Shown: positions 32,601-41,807, counted from the stretch's first letter. The stretch: 42,770 nucleotides of DNA from a virus (IMGVR_UViG_3300042691_034392:1-42770); one strand, 5' to 3'. The notes: generated from the letters alone by a model not told the origin. Made by a program: numbers and translations.

Positions 32601-35600
32601 GCCACTAGTACCTGCGCTACCACTTGTACCGCTAGTGCCACTAGTGCCGCTTGTACCACCAGAACCAGCACTACCGCTAGTGCCACTTGTACCTGTTGTA
32701 CCGCTTGTGCCTCCGGTGCCGGATGTGCCACTTGTGCCAGACGAACCATCACTTCCGCTTGTACCACTGGTGCCAGTTGTGCCGCTTGTGCCAGACGTTC
32801 CTGATGAGCCAGTTGTACCTGAGCTACCACCCGTACCTCCGGTTCCCGATGACCCGCTTGTGCCACTACTTCCGCTAGAACCTGTTGTGCCAGACGTACC
32901 ACCACTACCAGCTGAACCGCTTGAACCGCTACTACCTGATGTACCGCTTGTGCCGCTTGTGCCCCCACTACCGCTACTTCCATCAGTACCGCTTGTGCCA
33001 GATGTACCACCACTACCACTTGTGCCGCTTGTGCCTCCACTACCGCTTGTACCGCTTGAGCCGCTAGTACCACTAGTGCCACTTGTACCGGATGTAGCTG
33101 ATGTGCCGCTTGAACCACCACTACCGCTTGTGCCAGATGTACCGCTTGTAGCGCTTGTACCAGATGAACCTGTTGTGCCACTTGTACCACTACTGCCGCT
33201 TGAACCGCTACTTCCACTACTTCCGCTTGAGCCAGATGTGCCACTTGTACCGCTAGTGCCGCTTGTTCCTGATGTGCCAGATGTACCTTGTTTATTTACA
33301 ATATCAATAGTACCTATCATACCAGAGTGGTTTACGCATTGGTAAACTATTGAATTAGGTGCATTTTCAGGAACTCTATATTGAATTAAAACTTCAGTAG
33401 CATAATTTCCACTTACAGGATCATTGTTAGTTGTGCCAGGTACTACTGCTGTATTTCCATTTGATAATCTTAGTGCGAATGGATGTGATGGAGATACTCC
33501 ACTAACATCAAAATAATATAATTCACCTCTTACTACTGTCAATGTTGGGAAGTTACCAGCATATCCATCAAATTGATAATCAAATCCAATGTTTATTACT
33601 TCAAATAGTCTTCCACCTTCTCTACCAGCAGTTCCCGCTGTACCACTTGAACCGCTAGTGCCGCTAGTACCGCTTGTGCCACTTGAGCCGCTTGTACCTG
33701 CTGAACCTGTTGTTCCAGATGACCCGCTTGAGCCACTACTTCCGCTAGTACCGCTTGTGCCACTAGAACCAGATGTGCCACTAGAGCCTGTTGTTCCAGA
33801 TGACCCGCTTGAGCCACTGCTTCCGCTTGAACCGCTTGTGCCGCTAGTGCCACTTGTACCGCTTGTGCCGCTAGTGCCACTAGTGCCACTTGTGCCGCTT
33901 GAACCACTGCTTCCGCTTGAACCACTACTGCCGCTTGAACCGCTAGAGCCGGATGTGCCAGATGACCCGCTTGAACCGCTAGAGCCGGATGTGCCGCTTG
34001 AACCTGTTGTGCCGCTTGTACCACTACTTCCACTTGAGCCACTACTTCCGCTTGAGCCACTTGAACCACTACTGCCCGATGTGCCGCTTGTACCGCTTGA
34101 GCCACTACTACCACTACTTCCGCTTGAACCGCTTGTGCCGCTAGACCCATCAGTACCCGATGTACCACCTGTACCAGAAGAACCTGCTGCTTGTTGTACG
34201 TTTTTAGCTTCTAATTTTTTAGTTGTATTATTCCAAACAACCACAAAATCAGATGCGGATGATGTGTATAAATTATCTACATAGATACTACCACTTGCTC
34301 CCAAACTTCCAGTTACAGTAAAGTTAGCAAATACAGTACTATCTTTAAATGCACTTACAAATGATGATGTATCAACACTTGCCGCATTTAAAGCGTATGT
34401 TGCTATTGAAGCAAATGATGCTGAATAAACATATGCAGAGCTTGTGTAAATATTTTTAACATACTCACTAGCATCCACTGTTGCATTCAATGCATATGAA
34501 GCAGTTAGTGCAAATGATGCCGTACCAACTGTCATTGATGCCGTTTGTGAATTCTGAACAAACAATGAAGTATCTACATTTGCTGCATTTGCTGCAAATA
34601 GTGCGTAAGATGCGGTTGTTGCATGTGATGAACTAACTGCAAAGAACACACTCATTGATGAGGTTTGGCTATTTTGTACAAAGTTAGAAGTATCTAACAA
34701 TTCTGCTAATGAAGCACTATCAAATCCTAATAAAGAAGATGCTGTTTCAGCTAATTTTGCATTTAATGCATATGAAGCTGAAAGTACTGTACCTAAAACT
34801 CTATCACCCTGAATTGTTCCGCTTATTACACTACCACCACTTCCAATTACAACATGTCCAGAAGTTAATCCACTAAATGTAATTCTAATTGTATCAGAAT
34901 CCAATGATTCAATTCCAGCAGGTATAATTTGTGCCTCAGAACCTGTTTCATAAATTTGTACAACCGGATAAAGTAAGTCTAAATTGTGAACAATTGTTAA
35001 TTGAGATACATTACTAAATCCAACAGTTTCAAATTGAGAATATTCGGGTTGTGGAATATAATAACCTCTATTTGTATCATATCTTAAAATATCATAATCA
35101 GCGCTTGCTGTTGGCCCTACGCCATTAAATGTATATGTACCTTTAAATGAACCACTATGTAATGGCGCAAATACAACACCAGATGCTGTTACATTGTTTG
35201 CTGTTATTGTTTTATCAACATACAAATCACCCCAAATACTTGCCGAAGCGTTTGTTACAAATCCTTTATCAGGTGAAATTGATGCGGTAAATGAACCACT
35301 CTTTAATATGAATGTTTCAAATGATAAGTTTGCAATATTAATATTAGTCAAACCACTACCATCACCAAAGTAAGCACTTCCACTTGCTAATACAACGTTA
35401 CCGCCAGTTACAAACAACCCACCACTTACACTTAAAGAACCAGAGAATCTACCTTTTGTACTTACATCTAATCCTTTATTTGGTGATATTACTGCTTCAA
35501 CAGAACCAGATACTATTCTATCTAATTGTAAATCTTCTAATGCCTCAGCAGGGATATTAAACAATCCACTACCATCACCATCGTAACGTGCCGCTGTAAT

Positions 35601-38600
35601 TGGTACGTTTACATCTAATTTATTTGGGTCAATAATAGCAACACCAGAACCAGAGTTAATCTTAAATAACTCTAAGTTTTCAATCGCATCCGGTGGAATG
35701 TTAAATAATCCACCACCATCACCAAAATAAAGTGATGCTGTAATTGAACCACTAATTGCTACAGAAGATGTAAATTGTGAACGATATGAGCCCGAAGCCG
35801 GTGCAGTGTTTACTACAAATAATTGACCACTTGCTACCGATGCAGTTGCACTACCACTAGCGATAAACGGAGCTGCTGCCGCTTGTACGTTTGTTAATTG
35901 AGAACCATCTCCAACAAAACTAAATGCCCTAACACTTCCACTTACATCAACTGAACCAGTAAATAATGAACCAAATGATGAACCCGTTTCTGAAGTTGTT
36001 ACTACAAATTTTCTACCACTTGCTACGGATGCTGTTGCACTACCACTAGCGATGAATGGAGCTGCTGCTGCTACAACGTTTGTTAATTGAGAACCATCTC
36101 CTATGAAGTTAAATGCATAAACACTTCCACTTACCGAAATGGAACCTGTAAATTCAGAACCAATTTCCGAACCAGTTGCTGCAGTTATTACTCTGAAATC
36201 AAATCCATTTGCTACCGATGCCGTTGCCGAACCACTAGCGATGAATGGAGCTGCTGCAGCTTGTACATTAGTAATTTGAGAACCATCACCAATGAAAGCA
36301 AATGCTCTAACACTACCACTAACATCAACCGAACCAGTAAATTGAGAACCAAAATCAGAACCGGTGAATGGTGTAATAACTCTAAATCCAAAATCAGGAT
36401 CAGTAGATGCTGTTACACTACCAGTTGCTATCAATGGTGAAACTAATGCATCAGGTGTAAGTGCTGCTCTAGGAATATTAAATAACTTTTCACCCGAACC
36501 AGAGAAGAATGAACCGGATGCTAATTGTACAATTCCTTTTTCTAAGAATAAGCTTCCAGATATTGCAACACTACCTGTAAATTCAGAACCACTTTCTTCA
36601 GATACAACTACAAAACCAAAATCAGGTGTTACTGAAGCAGTTACCGAACCAGTTGCTAATTTAGTAGCTTGTGGTAAATTAAATAAATTTGCACCATCTC
36701 CAAAGAAAGAACCAGTAAATGATGCTGATATTGATGAACCAGTTATTTCAGTAATGGTTGCTATTGATGATGAGATTGTTGAACCACTTGCTTCAACAAA
36801 TGTTATTTTATTTTGAACATCTAACGAACCTGTAATTAATACTGAACCAGTTAGTTGTTGTGTATCAGTTGTGGTATTACCAAATATGTTTGAACCGGAA
36901 GAATAAATTATTGATGAAGAAATGAATTGAGTAATTAATTCAGTTGTTACTATTTTACCATCAACATATAAATCTCCTGCTATAAATTCACTACCAGTTA
37001 CATACAATGCACCAGTTATTTCTGTGTTTTGTAATTTTGTAGATTGAGATACATAAAGTTCACCTTCAATTGTAGCGTTACTATTTACTTTAAATCCAAA
37101 ATCAGGTGCTACCGATGCGGTTACACTACCACTAAACAATACATTAGATGTTAATGCATCCGGTGCAAATGCTGCTCTTGGTATATTGAATAATCCTTCA
37201 CCACTACCACTAAAGAAACTTCCGCTTATTAATGTAATACTACCACTAACTGAAATACTACCCGTAAATTGAGAACCACTATCAGGCGATTCTACTTTAA
37301 ATCCAAATGCAGGTGAAACAGACGCTGTTACTGAACCCGATTTGATTTCATTTGAAATAAGAGCATCTTCAGTAAGTGCTGAACGAGGTATATTTCTTAG
37401 ATATGCACCTTCACCATAATAATTTGAACCAGACCCTAAGAATAACCCACCGCTAGTTTCATTTATATAGAGAGAGCCACTTATATCAACCGAACCAGTA
37501 AATTGAGAACCAATTTGAGTTGAGTAAATACCACCATCAATAGATGATGTAAATGGTGTAAGAACTTTGAATCCATCAACAGGACTAACAGAAGCTGTTA
37601 CTGAGCCAGATTTTATTTCTGCCGATATTAAAGCATCCTCAGTAAGTGCTGAACGAGGAATGTTTCTCAAATACGCACCTTCACCATAATAATTTGAACC
37701 AGATGCTAATTGTAAGGAACCGCTATAAGGATTTAAGAATAAACTACCACTAATATTTACCGAACCAGTAAATTGAGAACCGCTATCTTCTGATTTTACC
37801 ACAAATCCAAAATCAGGTGCTACCGATGCTGTTACGCTACCACTTTGTATTTTTGTAATTTCAAAAGCAAGTGCCGATTGTGGTATATCAAATAATCCTG
37901 CACCGCTTCCAGAAAATACTCCAGATCCACTAGGTATGAATATACTGCCACTTACATTAATAGAGCCAGTAAATTGAGAACCACTATCTGGCGATATTAC
38001 TTTAAATCCAAAATTAGGTGATACAGATGCGGTTACACTACCACTTGCTATTTTTGTAGCATCACCCACAACCGCAGTAACAGGAATATCAAATAAATCT
38101 TTACCACTACCACTAAAGAATGAACCGGATACTTGTCTTAATACTGATGAACCCGAAACAACTAAGAAATCTCCGATAGTTGCACCAGTATTTACTAATA
38201 AACCAGTATTAGGTGCTATTGATGCTGTTACACTTCCACTAAATATTTTTGTTGAATCAATTGCTAAATTAGCTATTGTAATATTTGAAAGGTATCTACC
38301 ATCACCAATAAAATAAGAACCACTTTCAACAATTACACTACCACTAACATTTATTGAACCAGTAAATTCAGAACCACTATCAGAAGATTGTACTCTAAAT
38401 CCAAAATTAGGTGATACAGATGCGGTTACACTACCACTTGCTATTCTTGCTATTTCTTGAGAGAATGCGGATAAAGGAATATCAAATAATCCCCTACCAC
38501 TACCACTAAAGAATCCACTACCTGTTGGAATTGTTATATTTCCACTAACAAAAAGAGAACCCGTAAATGATGAACCACTTTCCGGTGAAAATACTAAAAA

Positions 38601-41600
38601 TCCTTTATCAGGTGCAACAGATGCAGTTACGCTACCACTAACAATTTTTGTTGCAGCTGTAACTTCTTCTGCTAAAGCAGATAAAGGTATATTTCTTAAA
38701 CCACTACCATCACCAATTATAATAGAACCACTATCTACAGTTAAACTTCCTGTTACATTTACCGAACCCGTAAATTCTGAGCCACTTGCTTCGGCTTCTA
38801 CTCTAAATCCATAAACTGGTGATACCGATGCTGTTACACTACCACTAGCAATTCTAAAAGCATCTCCAGTAAATGCTGATAATGGAATATCAAACAAATC
38901 TCTACCACTACCACTAAAAGCCGAACCAGAAGCTAATTGAATATTTCCAAATGCAAATATACTTTCACTTACAATTAGAGAACCTGTTATATTTGTATCT
39001 CCAATAAATTTAATTTCAGCTGGTATTTCTATTGCATCAACTATATTAATTGTTCCGGCCATTAATGAATGGAATTGACAATTATAATATAATGTATTTG
39101 GTGCAGTAGGTTGTACTGCAAAAATTATTGTACCATTGTCATCACCATTATTTGTAACACCCGTATTATATGCATTTGATGTACCAATTGAATTTACTGT
39201 TTTAATATAAAATGGATGACCTGTTGCATTTATATTAAAAGTATAGGTTACCCCTCTTACTAAGGTTATTGTAGGATTTGGACCAATATCAGTAAATTGA
39301 TAAGCAGAAGAACCATTATTAGTTACATTAAAAGTAGTTTGTAAATCAGAAGTTAATACATTTCTATTTGATGATGAAACAATAAAACTACCACTAAATT
39401 TTGAAAAAGTATTTACAGTAAATCCAAAGTCAGGAGCTATTGAAGCGGTTACTGAACCACTTGATATTCTATTAGATATTAATGCATCTGGTGCTAATGC
39501 TGAACGAGGTATATCAAATAATCCAACACCACTACCACTAAAGAATCCACTACCAGATGGTATGAATATACTACCACTAACATCAATTGAACCTGTAAAC
39601 TCCGAGCCACTAACAGAAGATACTACTCTAAATCCAAAATCAGGAGATACAGATGCCGTTACACTACCACTTGCTATCAATGGTGACAATAAAGCATCAG
39701 GAGCAAGTGCAGAACGTGGGATATTAAATAATTTATCACCACTACCACTAAATGAACCACTATATATTGCTATTAAAGCACCACTAACGAATAGAGAACC
39801 TGTAAATTGAGAACCACTTGCCAAAGATTCTACTTTAAACCCAAATACAGGGGATACTGATGCTGTTACACTGCCACTTTTAATTTCAGTTGATATTAAC
39901 GCATCTTCGGTAAGTGCCGTTCTTGGAATATCTCTTAGGTATCTACCTTCACCATAATAAGATGAACCAGATGCCAATGTAATCGAACCACTAAATGGTG
40001 AAACAAATAAACTACCACTTATATCTACCGAACCAGTAAATTCAGAACCACTACTTTGTGCCTCTACCCTAAATCCAAAATTTGGAGCTACTGATGCTGT
40101 TACAGAGCCTGAAGCTATTTTATTTAACGTAAATGAAAGTGCAGATTCAGGTATATCAAATAAACCTCTACCACTACCAGAAAATACACCACTACCAGAT
40201 GGTATGAATATGCTTCCACTAACACTCACCGAACCAGTAAATTCAGAACCACTTTCTTCGGATTTAACAACAAACCCCCTATCAGGAGATACTGATGCAG
40301 TTACGCTACCACTTTTAATTTCAGTTGATATTAGTGCATCTTCAGTAAGTGCTGAACGAGGTATGTTTCTTAAAAATTGTCCATCTGCATAAATTGCTGA
40401 TGATGAGTTTATAAACAATGCACCACTATATGCATTTAAAAATATACTTTGACTTGTAGTTAATGTACCACTTACAAATAAACTACCACTTATATCTACC
40501 GAACCAGTAAATTCAGAACCACTAACCGCAGATTCTACTTTAAAACCAAAAGCAGGAGATACCGATGCTGTTACACTACCACTAACAATTTTTGGAGATT
40601 CTACAGATGGTACATTAAATAATTGAGAACCATCACCTATAAAGAAAGATGCTGAAACTGACCCAGATACGTTTACACTACCTGTAAATTCAGAACCACT
40701 ATCTACGGATTGTACTACAAATCCTCTTTGTGCATCAACCGATGCTGTAACTGAGCCCGTTGCTAATCTAGTTGCTTCAGGAAGGTTAAATAAGTTTCTA
40801 CCATCACCAAAGAAAGAACCAGTAAATGATGCTGATATTGAAGAACCAGTTGCTTCTACAAATACTATTTTATTATCAACTATTAACGAACCGGTAATTG
40901 TAACCGAACCCGTCATTTGTTGTCTATCGCTTAATTGGTCACCAAATATATTAGAACCAGAAGAGTAAATTATCGAAGAAGAAATTAAATTAACTACAAT
41001 TTCTTCTGCATATATTGTATTATCTACATAAAGGTCACCATGTATAAATGTATCATTAGTTACATCTAAAATATTTTCTACATTTACCTGTCCTTTTAAA
41101 TTAGATGAACCAGTTACAATTAGAAAATCATTAATACTAACACCTGTGTTAATATCAAGTCCTCTATTTGGTGATATTGATGCCGTTGCTGAACCACTGG
41201 CGATTCGACTTGATACTAATGATTCAATGTTAAGTGCTGATAATGGAATATTAAATAATCCTTCACCGCTACCACTAAAGTATCCACTACCAGATGGAAT
41301 TACAATATTTCCACTAACAAAAAGTGAACCTGTAAATATTGAACCACTATCAGCTGAAAATACTCTAAATCCGAAATCAGGTGCTACAGATGCTGTTACC
41401 GAACCAGAAGATAATTTTGTTGCTTGCGGTAAATTAAATAATCCCGCACCATCTCCGAAGAAAGACCCACTAAATGAACCAGAAAGTTCAGCACTTCCGG
41501 TAAAAGAACCAGTAAATTGTCCAGTTACCCTATCTAAATCAAGTGAACGAACAAATCCTCTATTACCTTGGTCATCGGAAACTACAATAGCAGGAGAGCC

Positions 41601-41738
41601 TGAAAGGGAAGCACTAAAATTCGGCACACCCAAGTTCGGTTCGGCTTGGGATAAATCTAAAAATTGGTACCTGTCTTGGGTTACATTTTGTGGCCCTTTA
41701 ACACGGACCCTTCCACTTAATAGATTACTTATTGCCAT
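29616..41738 (-). CDS. Giant collagen-like tail fibre protein, 4040 aa
   Basis: The N-terminus (MAISNLLSGRVRVKGPQNVT) probably attaches to the tail. Residues about 60-2150 hold 26 copies of a unit of about 70 residues, each with SGSVTASV.P.FGF, GSEFTGS..VSGS and GLF(N/D)IP. A cupredoxin-like domain is inserted at about 785-905. Residues about 2260-2515 are Ala/Ser coiled-coil-like (ASYALNA repeats). Gly-Ser/Thr collagen-like tracts fill about 2515-2703 and 2817-3885, split by a second cupredoxin-like domain (about 2706-2816). The last 150 residues form a compact beta domain (FGFTLALTNGGAYTITWPGG, then YNGFVVGKNMS) typical of some phage fibre tips. No S74 domain is present. It is uninterrupted over 12.1 kb and has two TATTTATA elements upstream. 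Confidence 0.88.
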   Translation of the reverse strand: MAISNLLSGRVRVKGPQNVTQDRYQFLDLSQAEPNLGVPNFSASLSGSPAIVVSDDQGNRGFVRSLDLDRVTGQFTGSFTGSAELSGSFSGSFFGDGAGLFNLPQATKLSSGSVTASVAPDFGFRVFSADSGSIFTGSLFVSGNIVIPSGSGYFSGSGEGLFNIPLSALNIESLVSSRIASGSATASISPNRGLDINTGVSINDFLIVTGSSNLKGQVNVENILDVTNDTFIHGDLYVDNTIYAEEIVVNLISSSIIYSSGSNIFGDQLSDRQQMTGSVTITGSLIVDNKIVFVEATGSSISASFTGSFFGDGRNLFNLPEATRLATGSVTASVDAQRGFVVQSVDSGSEFTGSVNVSGSVSASFFIGDGSQLFNVPSVESPKIVSGSVTASVSPAFGFKVESAVSGSEFTGSVDISGSLFVSGTLTTSQSIFLNAYSGALFINSSSAIYADGQFLRNIPRSALTEDALISTEIKSGSVTASVSPDRGFVVKSEESGSEFTGSVSVSGSIFIPSGSGVFSGSGRGLFDIPESALSFTLNKIASGSVTASVAPNFGFRVEAQSSGSEFTGSVDISGSLFVSPFSGSITLASGSSYYGEGRYLRDIPRTALTEDALISTEIKSGSVTASVSPVFGFKVESLASGSQFTGSLFVSGALIAIYSGSFSGSGDKLFNIPRSALAPDALLSPLIASGSVTASVSPDFGFRVVSSVSGSEFTGSIDVSGSIFIPSGSGFFSGSGVGLFDIPRSALAPDALISNRISSGSVTASIAPDFGFTVNTFSKFSGSFIVSSSNRNVLTSDLQTTFNVTNNGSSAYQFTDIGPNPTITLVRGVTYTFNINATGHPFYIKTVNSIGTSNAYNTGVTNNGDDNGTIIFAVQPTAPNTLYYNCQFHSLMAGTINIVDAIEIPAEIKFIGDTNITGSLIVSESIFAFGNIQLASGSAFSGSGRDLFDIPLSAFTGDAFRIASGSVTASVSPVYGFRVEAEASGSEFTGSVNVTGSLTVDSGSIIIGDGSGLRNIPLSALAEEVTAATKIVSGSVTASVAPDKGFLVFSPESGSSFTGSLFVSGNITIPTGSGFFSGSGRGLFDIPLSAFSQEIARIASGSVTASVSPNFGFRVQSSDSGSEFTGSINVSGSVIVESGSYFIGDGRYLSNITIANLAIDSTKIFSGSVTASIAPNTGLLVNTGATIGDFLVVSGSSVLRQVSGSFFSGSGKDLFDIPVTAVVGDATKIASGSVTASVSPNFGFKVISPDSGSQFTGSINVSGSIFIPSGSGVFSGSGAGLFDIPQSALAFEITKIQSGSVTASVAPDFGFVVKSEDSGSQFTGSVNISGSLFLNPYSGSLQLASGSNYYGEGAYLRNIPRSALTEDALISAEIKSGSVTASVSPVDGFKVLTPFTSSIDGGIYSTQIGSQFTGSVDISGSLYINETSGGLFLGSGSNYYGEGAYLRNIPRSALTEDALISNEIKSGSVTASVSPAFGFKVESPDSGSQFTGSISVSGSITLISGSFFSGSGEGLFNIPRAAFAPDALTSNVLFSGSVTASVAPDFGFKVNSNATIEGELYVSQSTKLQNTEITGALYVTGSEFIAGDLYVDGKIVTTELITQFISSSIIYSSGSNIFGNTTTDTQQLTGSVLITGSLDVQNKITFVEASGSTISSSIATITEITGSSISASFTGSFFGDGANLFNLPQATKLATGSVTASVTPDFGFVVVSEESGSEFTGSVAISGSLFLEKGIVQLASGSFFSGSGEKLFNIPRAALTPDALVSPLIATGSVTASTDPDFGFRVITPFTGSDFGSQFTGSVDVSGSVRAFAFIGDGSQITNVQAAAAPFIASGSATASVANGFDFRVITAATGSEIGSEFTGSISVSGSVYAFNFIGDGSQLTNVVAAAAPFIASGSATASVASGRKFVVTTSETGSSFGSLFTGSVDVSGSVRAFSFVGDGSQLTNVQAAAAPFIASGSATASVASGQLFVVNTAPASGSYRSQFTSSVAISGSITASLYFGDGGGLFNIPPDAIENLELFKINSGSGVAIIDPNKLDVNVPITAARYDGDGSGLFNIPAEALEDLQLDRIVSGSVEAVISPNKGLDVSTKGRFSGSLSVSGGLFVTGGNVVLASGSAYFGDGSGLTNINIANLSFETFILKSGSFTASISPDKGFVTNASASIWGDLYVDKTITANNVTASGVVFAPLHSGSFKGTYTFNGVGPTASADYDILRYDTNRGYYIPQPEYSQFETVGFSNVSQLTIVHNLDLLYPVVQIYETGSEAQIIPAGIESLDSDTIRITFSGLTSGHVVIGSGGSVISGTIQGDRVLGTVLSASYALNAKLAETASSLLGFDSASLAELLDTSNFVQNSQTSSMSVFFAVSSSHATTASYALFAANAANVDTSLFVQNSQTASMTVGTASFALTASYALNATVDASEYVKNIYTSSAYVYSASFASIATYALNAASVDTSSFVSAFKDSTVFANFTVTGSLGASGSIYVDNLYTSSASDFVVVWNNTTKKLEAKNVQQAAGSSGTGGTSGTDGSSGTSGSSGSSGSSGSSGTSGTSGSSGSSGSSGSSGSSGSSGTSGTTGSSGTSGSSGSSGSSGTSGSSGSSGSSGSSGSSGSSGTSGTSGTSGTSGTSGTSGTSGSSGSSGSSGSSGTTGSSGTSGSSGTSGTSGSSGSSGSSGTTGSAGTSGSSGTSGTSGTSGSSGTAGTAGREGGRLFEVINIGFDYQFDGYAGNFPTLTVVRGELYYFDVSGVSPSHPFALRLSNGNTAVVPGTTNNDPVSGNYATEVLIQYRVPENAPNSIVYQCVNHSGMIGTIDIVNKQGTSGTSGTSGTSGTSGTSGSSGSSGSSGSSGSSGTSGTTGSSGTSATSGTSGTSGSGGSSGTSATSGTSGTSGTSGSSGTSGSGGTSGTSGSGGTSGTSGTDGSSGSGGTSGTSGTSGSSGSSGSAGSGGTSGTTGSSGSSGTSGSSGTGGTGGSSGTTGSSGTSGTSGTTGTSGTSGSDGSSGTSGTSGTGGTSGTTGTSGTSGSAGSGGTSGTSGTSGTSGSAGTSGSSGSSGSSGTSGTTGSSGTSGSSGSSGSSGSSGSSGSSGSSGTTGSAGTSGSSGSSGTSGSSGTSGSAGSSGSSGSSGTTGTAGTTGSSGTSGSSGSSGTSGSAGSSGSSGSAGSSGTTGSFGTSGSSGSSGIDGSSGSSGSSGTSGSAGSSGTTGSAGTSGSGGTSGTSGSSGTSGSDGSSGSAGTSGTSGSTGSSGTTGSDGSSGSSGSSGTSGTNGTSGTDGSSGSGGTSGSSGSSGSTGSSGTTGSSGTSAIDGTSGTSGTNGTSGSAGSSGSAGSSGTTGSSGSSGSFGTSGTSGSSGTSGVDGTSGSSGLNGTNGTSGTDGSTGSAGTSGTSGLDGTFFGSSGTSGSSGSSGSTGSSGFDGTSGTSGTAGTSGLDGTFFGSSGTSGSGGSSGTSGIDGTSGINGSSGSSGTAGSSGTSGLDGTFFGSSGTSGSSGATGSSGTAGTAGSTGSAGSAGTSGTSGLDGTFFGSSGVSGTSGSSGSSGVDGTNGTAGSSGSTGTSGTSGLDGTFFGSSGSSGSSGFSGSSGVSGTSGSTGTSGTSGLDGTFFGSSGTSGSTGTSGTDGAGTSGTSGSSGSTGTSGTSGLDGTFFGSSGSSGTNGSSGTSGAGTSGTSGLGSSGTAGTSGLDGTFFGSSGTSGVDGSSGTDGSGTSGTSGTDGIGTNGTSGTSGFDGTFFGSSGVSGTSGSSGTDGAGTSGTSGIGSNGSSGTSGLDGTFFGSSGTSGLDGTMGTSGSSGLDGSGTSGTTGTSGTSGLDGTFFGTSGTTGTSGTSGITGTSGTDGIGTNGTSGTSGLNGTFFGSSGTAGTSGITGSNGTSGLGTNGTSGTTGSSGTSGSLTLTGSTDNGVITYDAGNLVGNIESNLVFNGSGLDITGYLDASNYVEGTTFRENFSNLGTGGSFTLDLSTANNFTRTVNGNATVTISNTPAGKAFGFTLALTNGGAYTITWPGGLNWPLGTAPTLTAAGTDIIVIYTYNGGSSYNGFVVGKNMS
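30080..33290 (-). repeat. Long Gly-Ser/Thr collagen-like tract of the 4040-aa fibre
   Basis: About 1070 residues with Gly every third position and Ser, Thr, Ala or Asp elsewhere, no Pro. The C-terminal half (30180-31650) is punctuated by 12 copies of G(L/F)(D/N)GTFFG(S/T)SG. A shorter tract of the same kind lies at 33630-34190, before the second cupredoxin-like domain. The plus-strand reading of this DNA (Pro/Leu/Val/Glu repeats) is an antisense shadow. Confidence 0.85.
35300..41560 (-). repeat. 26 units of about 70 residues (SGSVTASV...GSEFTGS...GLFNIP) in the 4040-aa fibre
   Basis: Each unit has four fixed parts: SGSVTASV.P.FGF, then GSEFTGS, then SGS..., then a GDG/GSG..LFNIP turn. The units are degenerate at DNA level, and one carries a cupredoxin-like insert. 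Units of the same kind form the start of the 4146-aa fibre and the 122-aa protein. Confidence 0.85.
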
Positions 41739-41760
41739 TCGTAGTTTCCAGCTTTATTCC

Positions 41761-41768
41761 TATAAATA
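41761..41768 (-). promoter_or_regulatory. Candidate late promoter TATTTATA (proximal) for the 4040-aa fibre
   Basis: The minus strand reads CATATTTATAGG; the motif ends 22 nt before the ATG at 41738. A GGAA stretch near the start codon may serve as a weak ribosome-binding site. Confidence 0.55.
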
Positions 41769-41780
41769 TGAGAAATCAAC

Positions 41781-41788
41781 TATAAATA
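41781..41788 (-). promoter_or_regulatory. Candidate late promoter TATTTATA (distal) for the 4040-aa fibre
   Basis: A second exact copy 20 nt farther from the ATG. It overlaps an AT-only hairpin (41785-41803; AATATTAT / ATAATATT) that lies just after the 291-aa gene and has no T tract. Confidence 0.45.
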
Positions 41789-41807
41789 TTATTGTATAAT
41801 ATTATCG

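Noticed and set aside
30004-33345. Long plus-strand open frame of 1113 codons rich in Pro, Leu, Val and Glu
   Set aside because: It is the exact antisense of the Gly-Ser/Thr tract of the 4040-aa fibre; the codon periodicity forces an open frame. There is no start context and it crosses fibre domains.
24255-34190. CRISPR-like short repeats
   Set aside because: Repeats are triplet-based and in frame within a fibre gene, with no constant repeat length or unique spacers.
10457-41788. TATAAATA on the plus strand read as T4 late promoters firing rightward
   Set aside because: No supported plus-strand genes follow any of these sites, and their spacing fits the minus-strand start codons instead.
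41785-41803. AT-only hairpin read as a terminator for the 291-aa gene
   Set aside because: The stem has no GC pairs except in the loop and no T tract follows on the minus strand.
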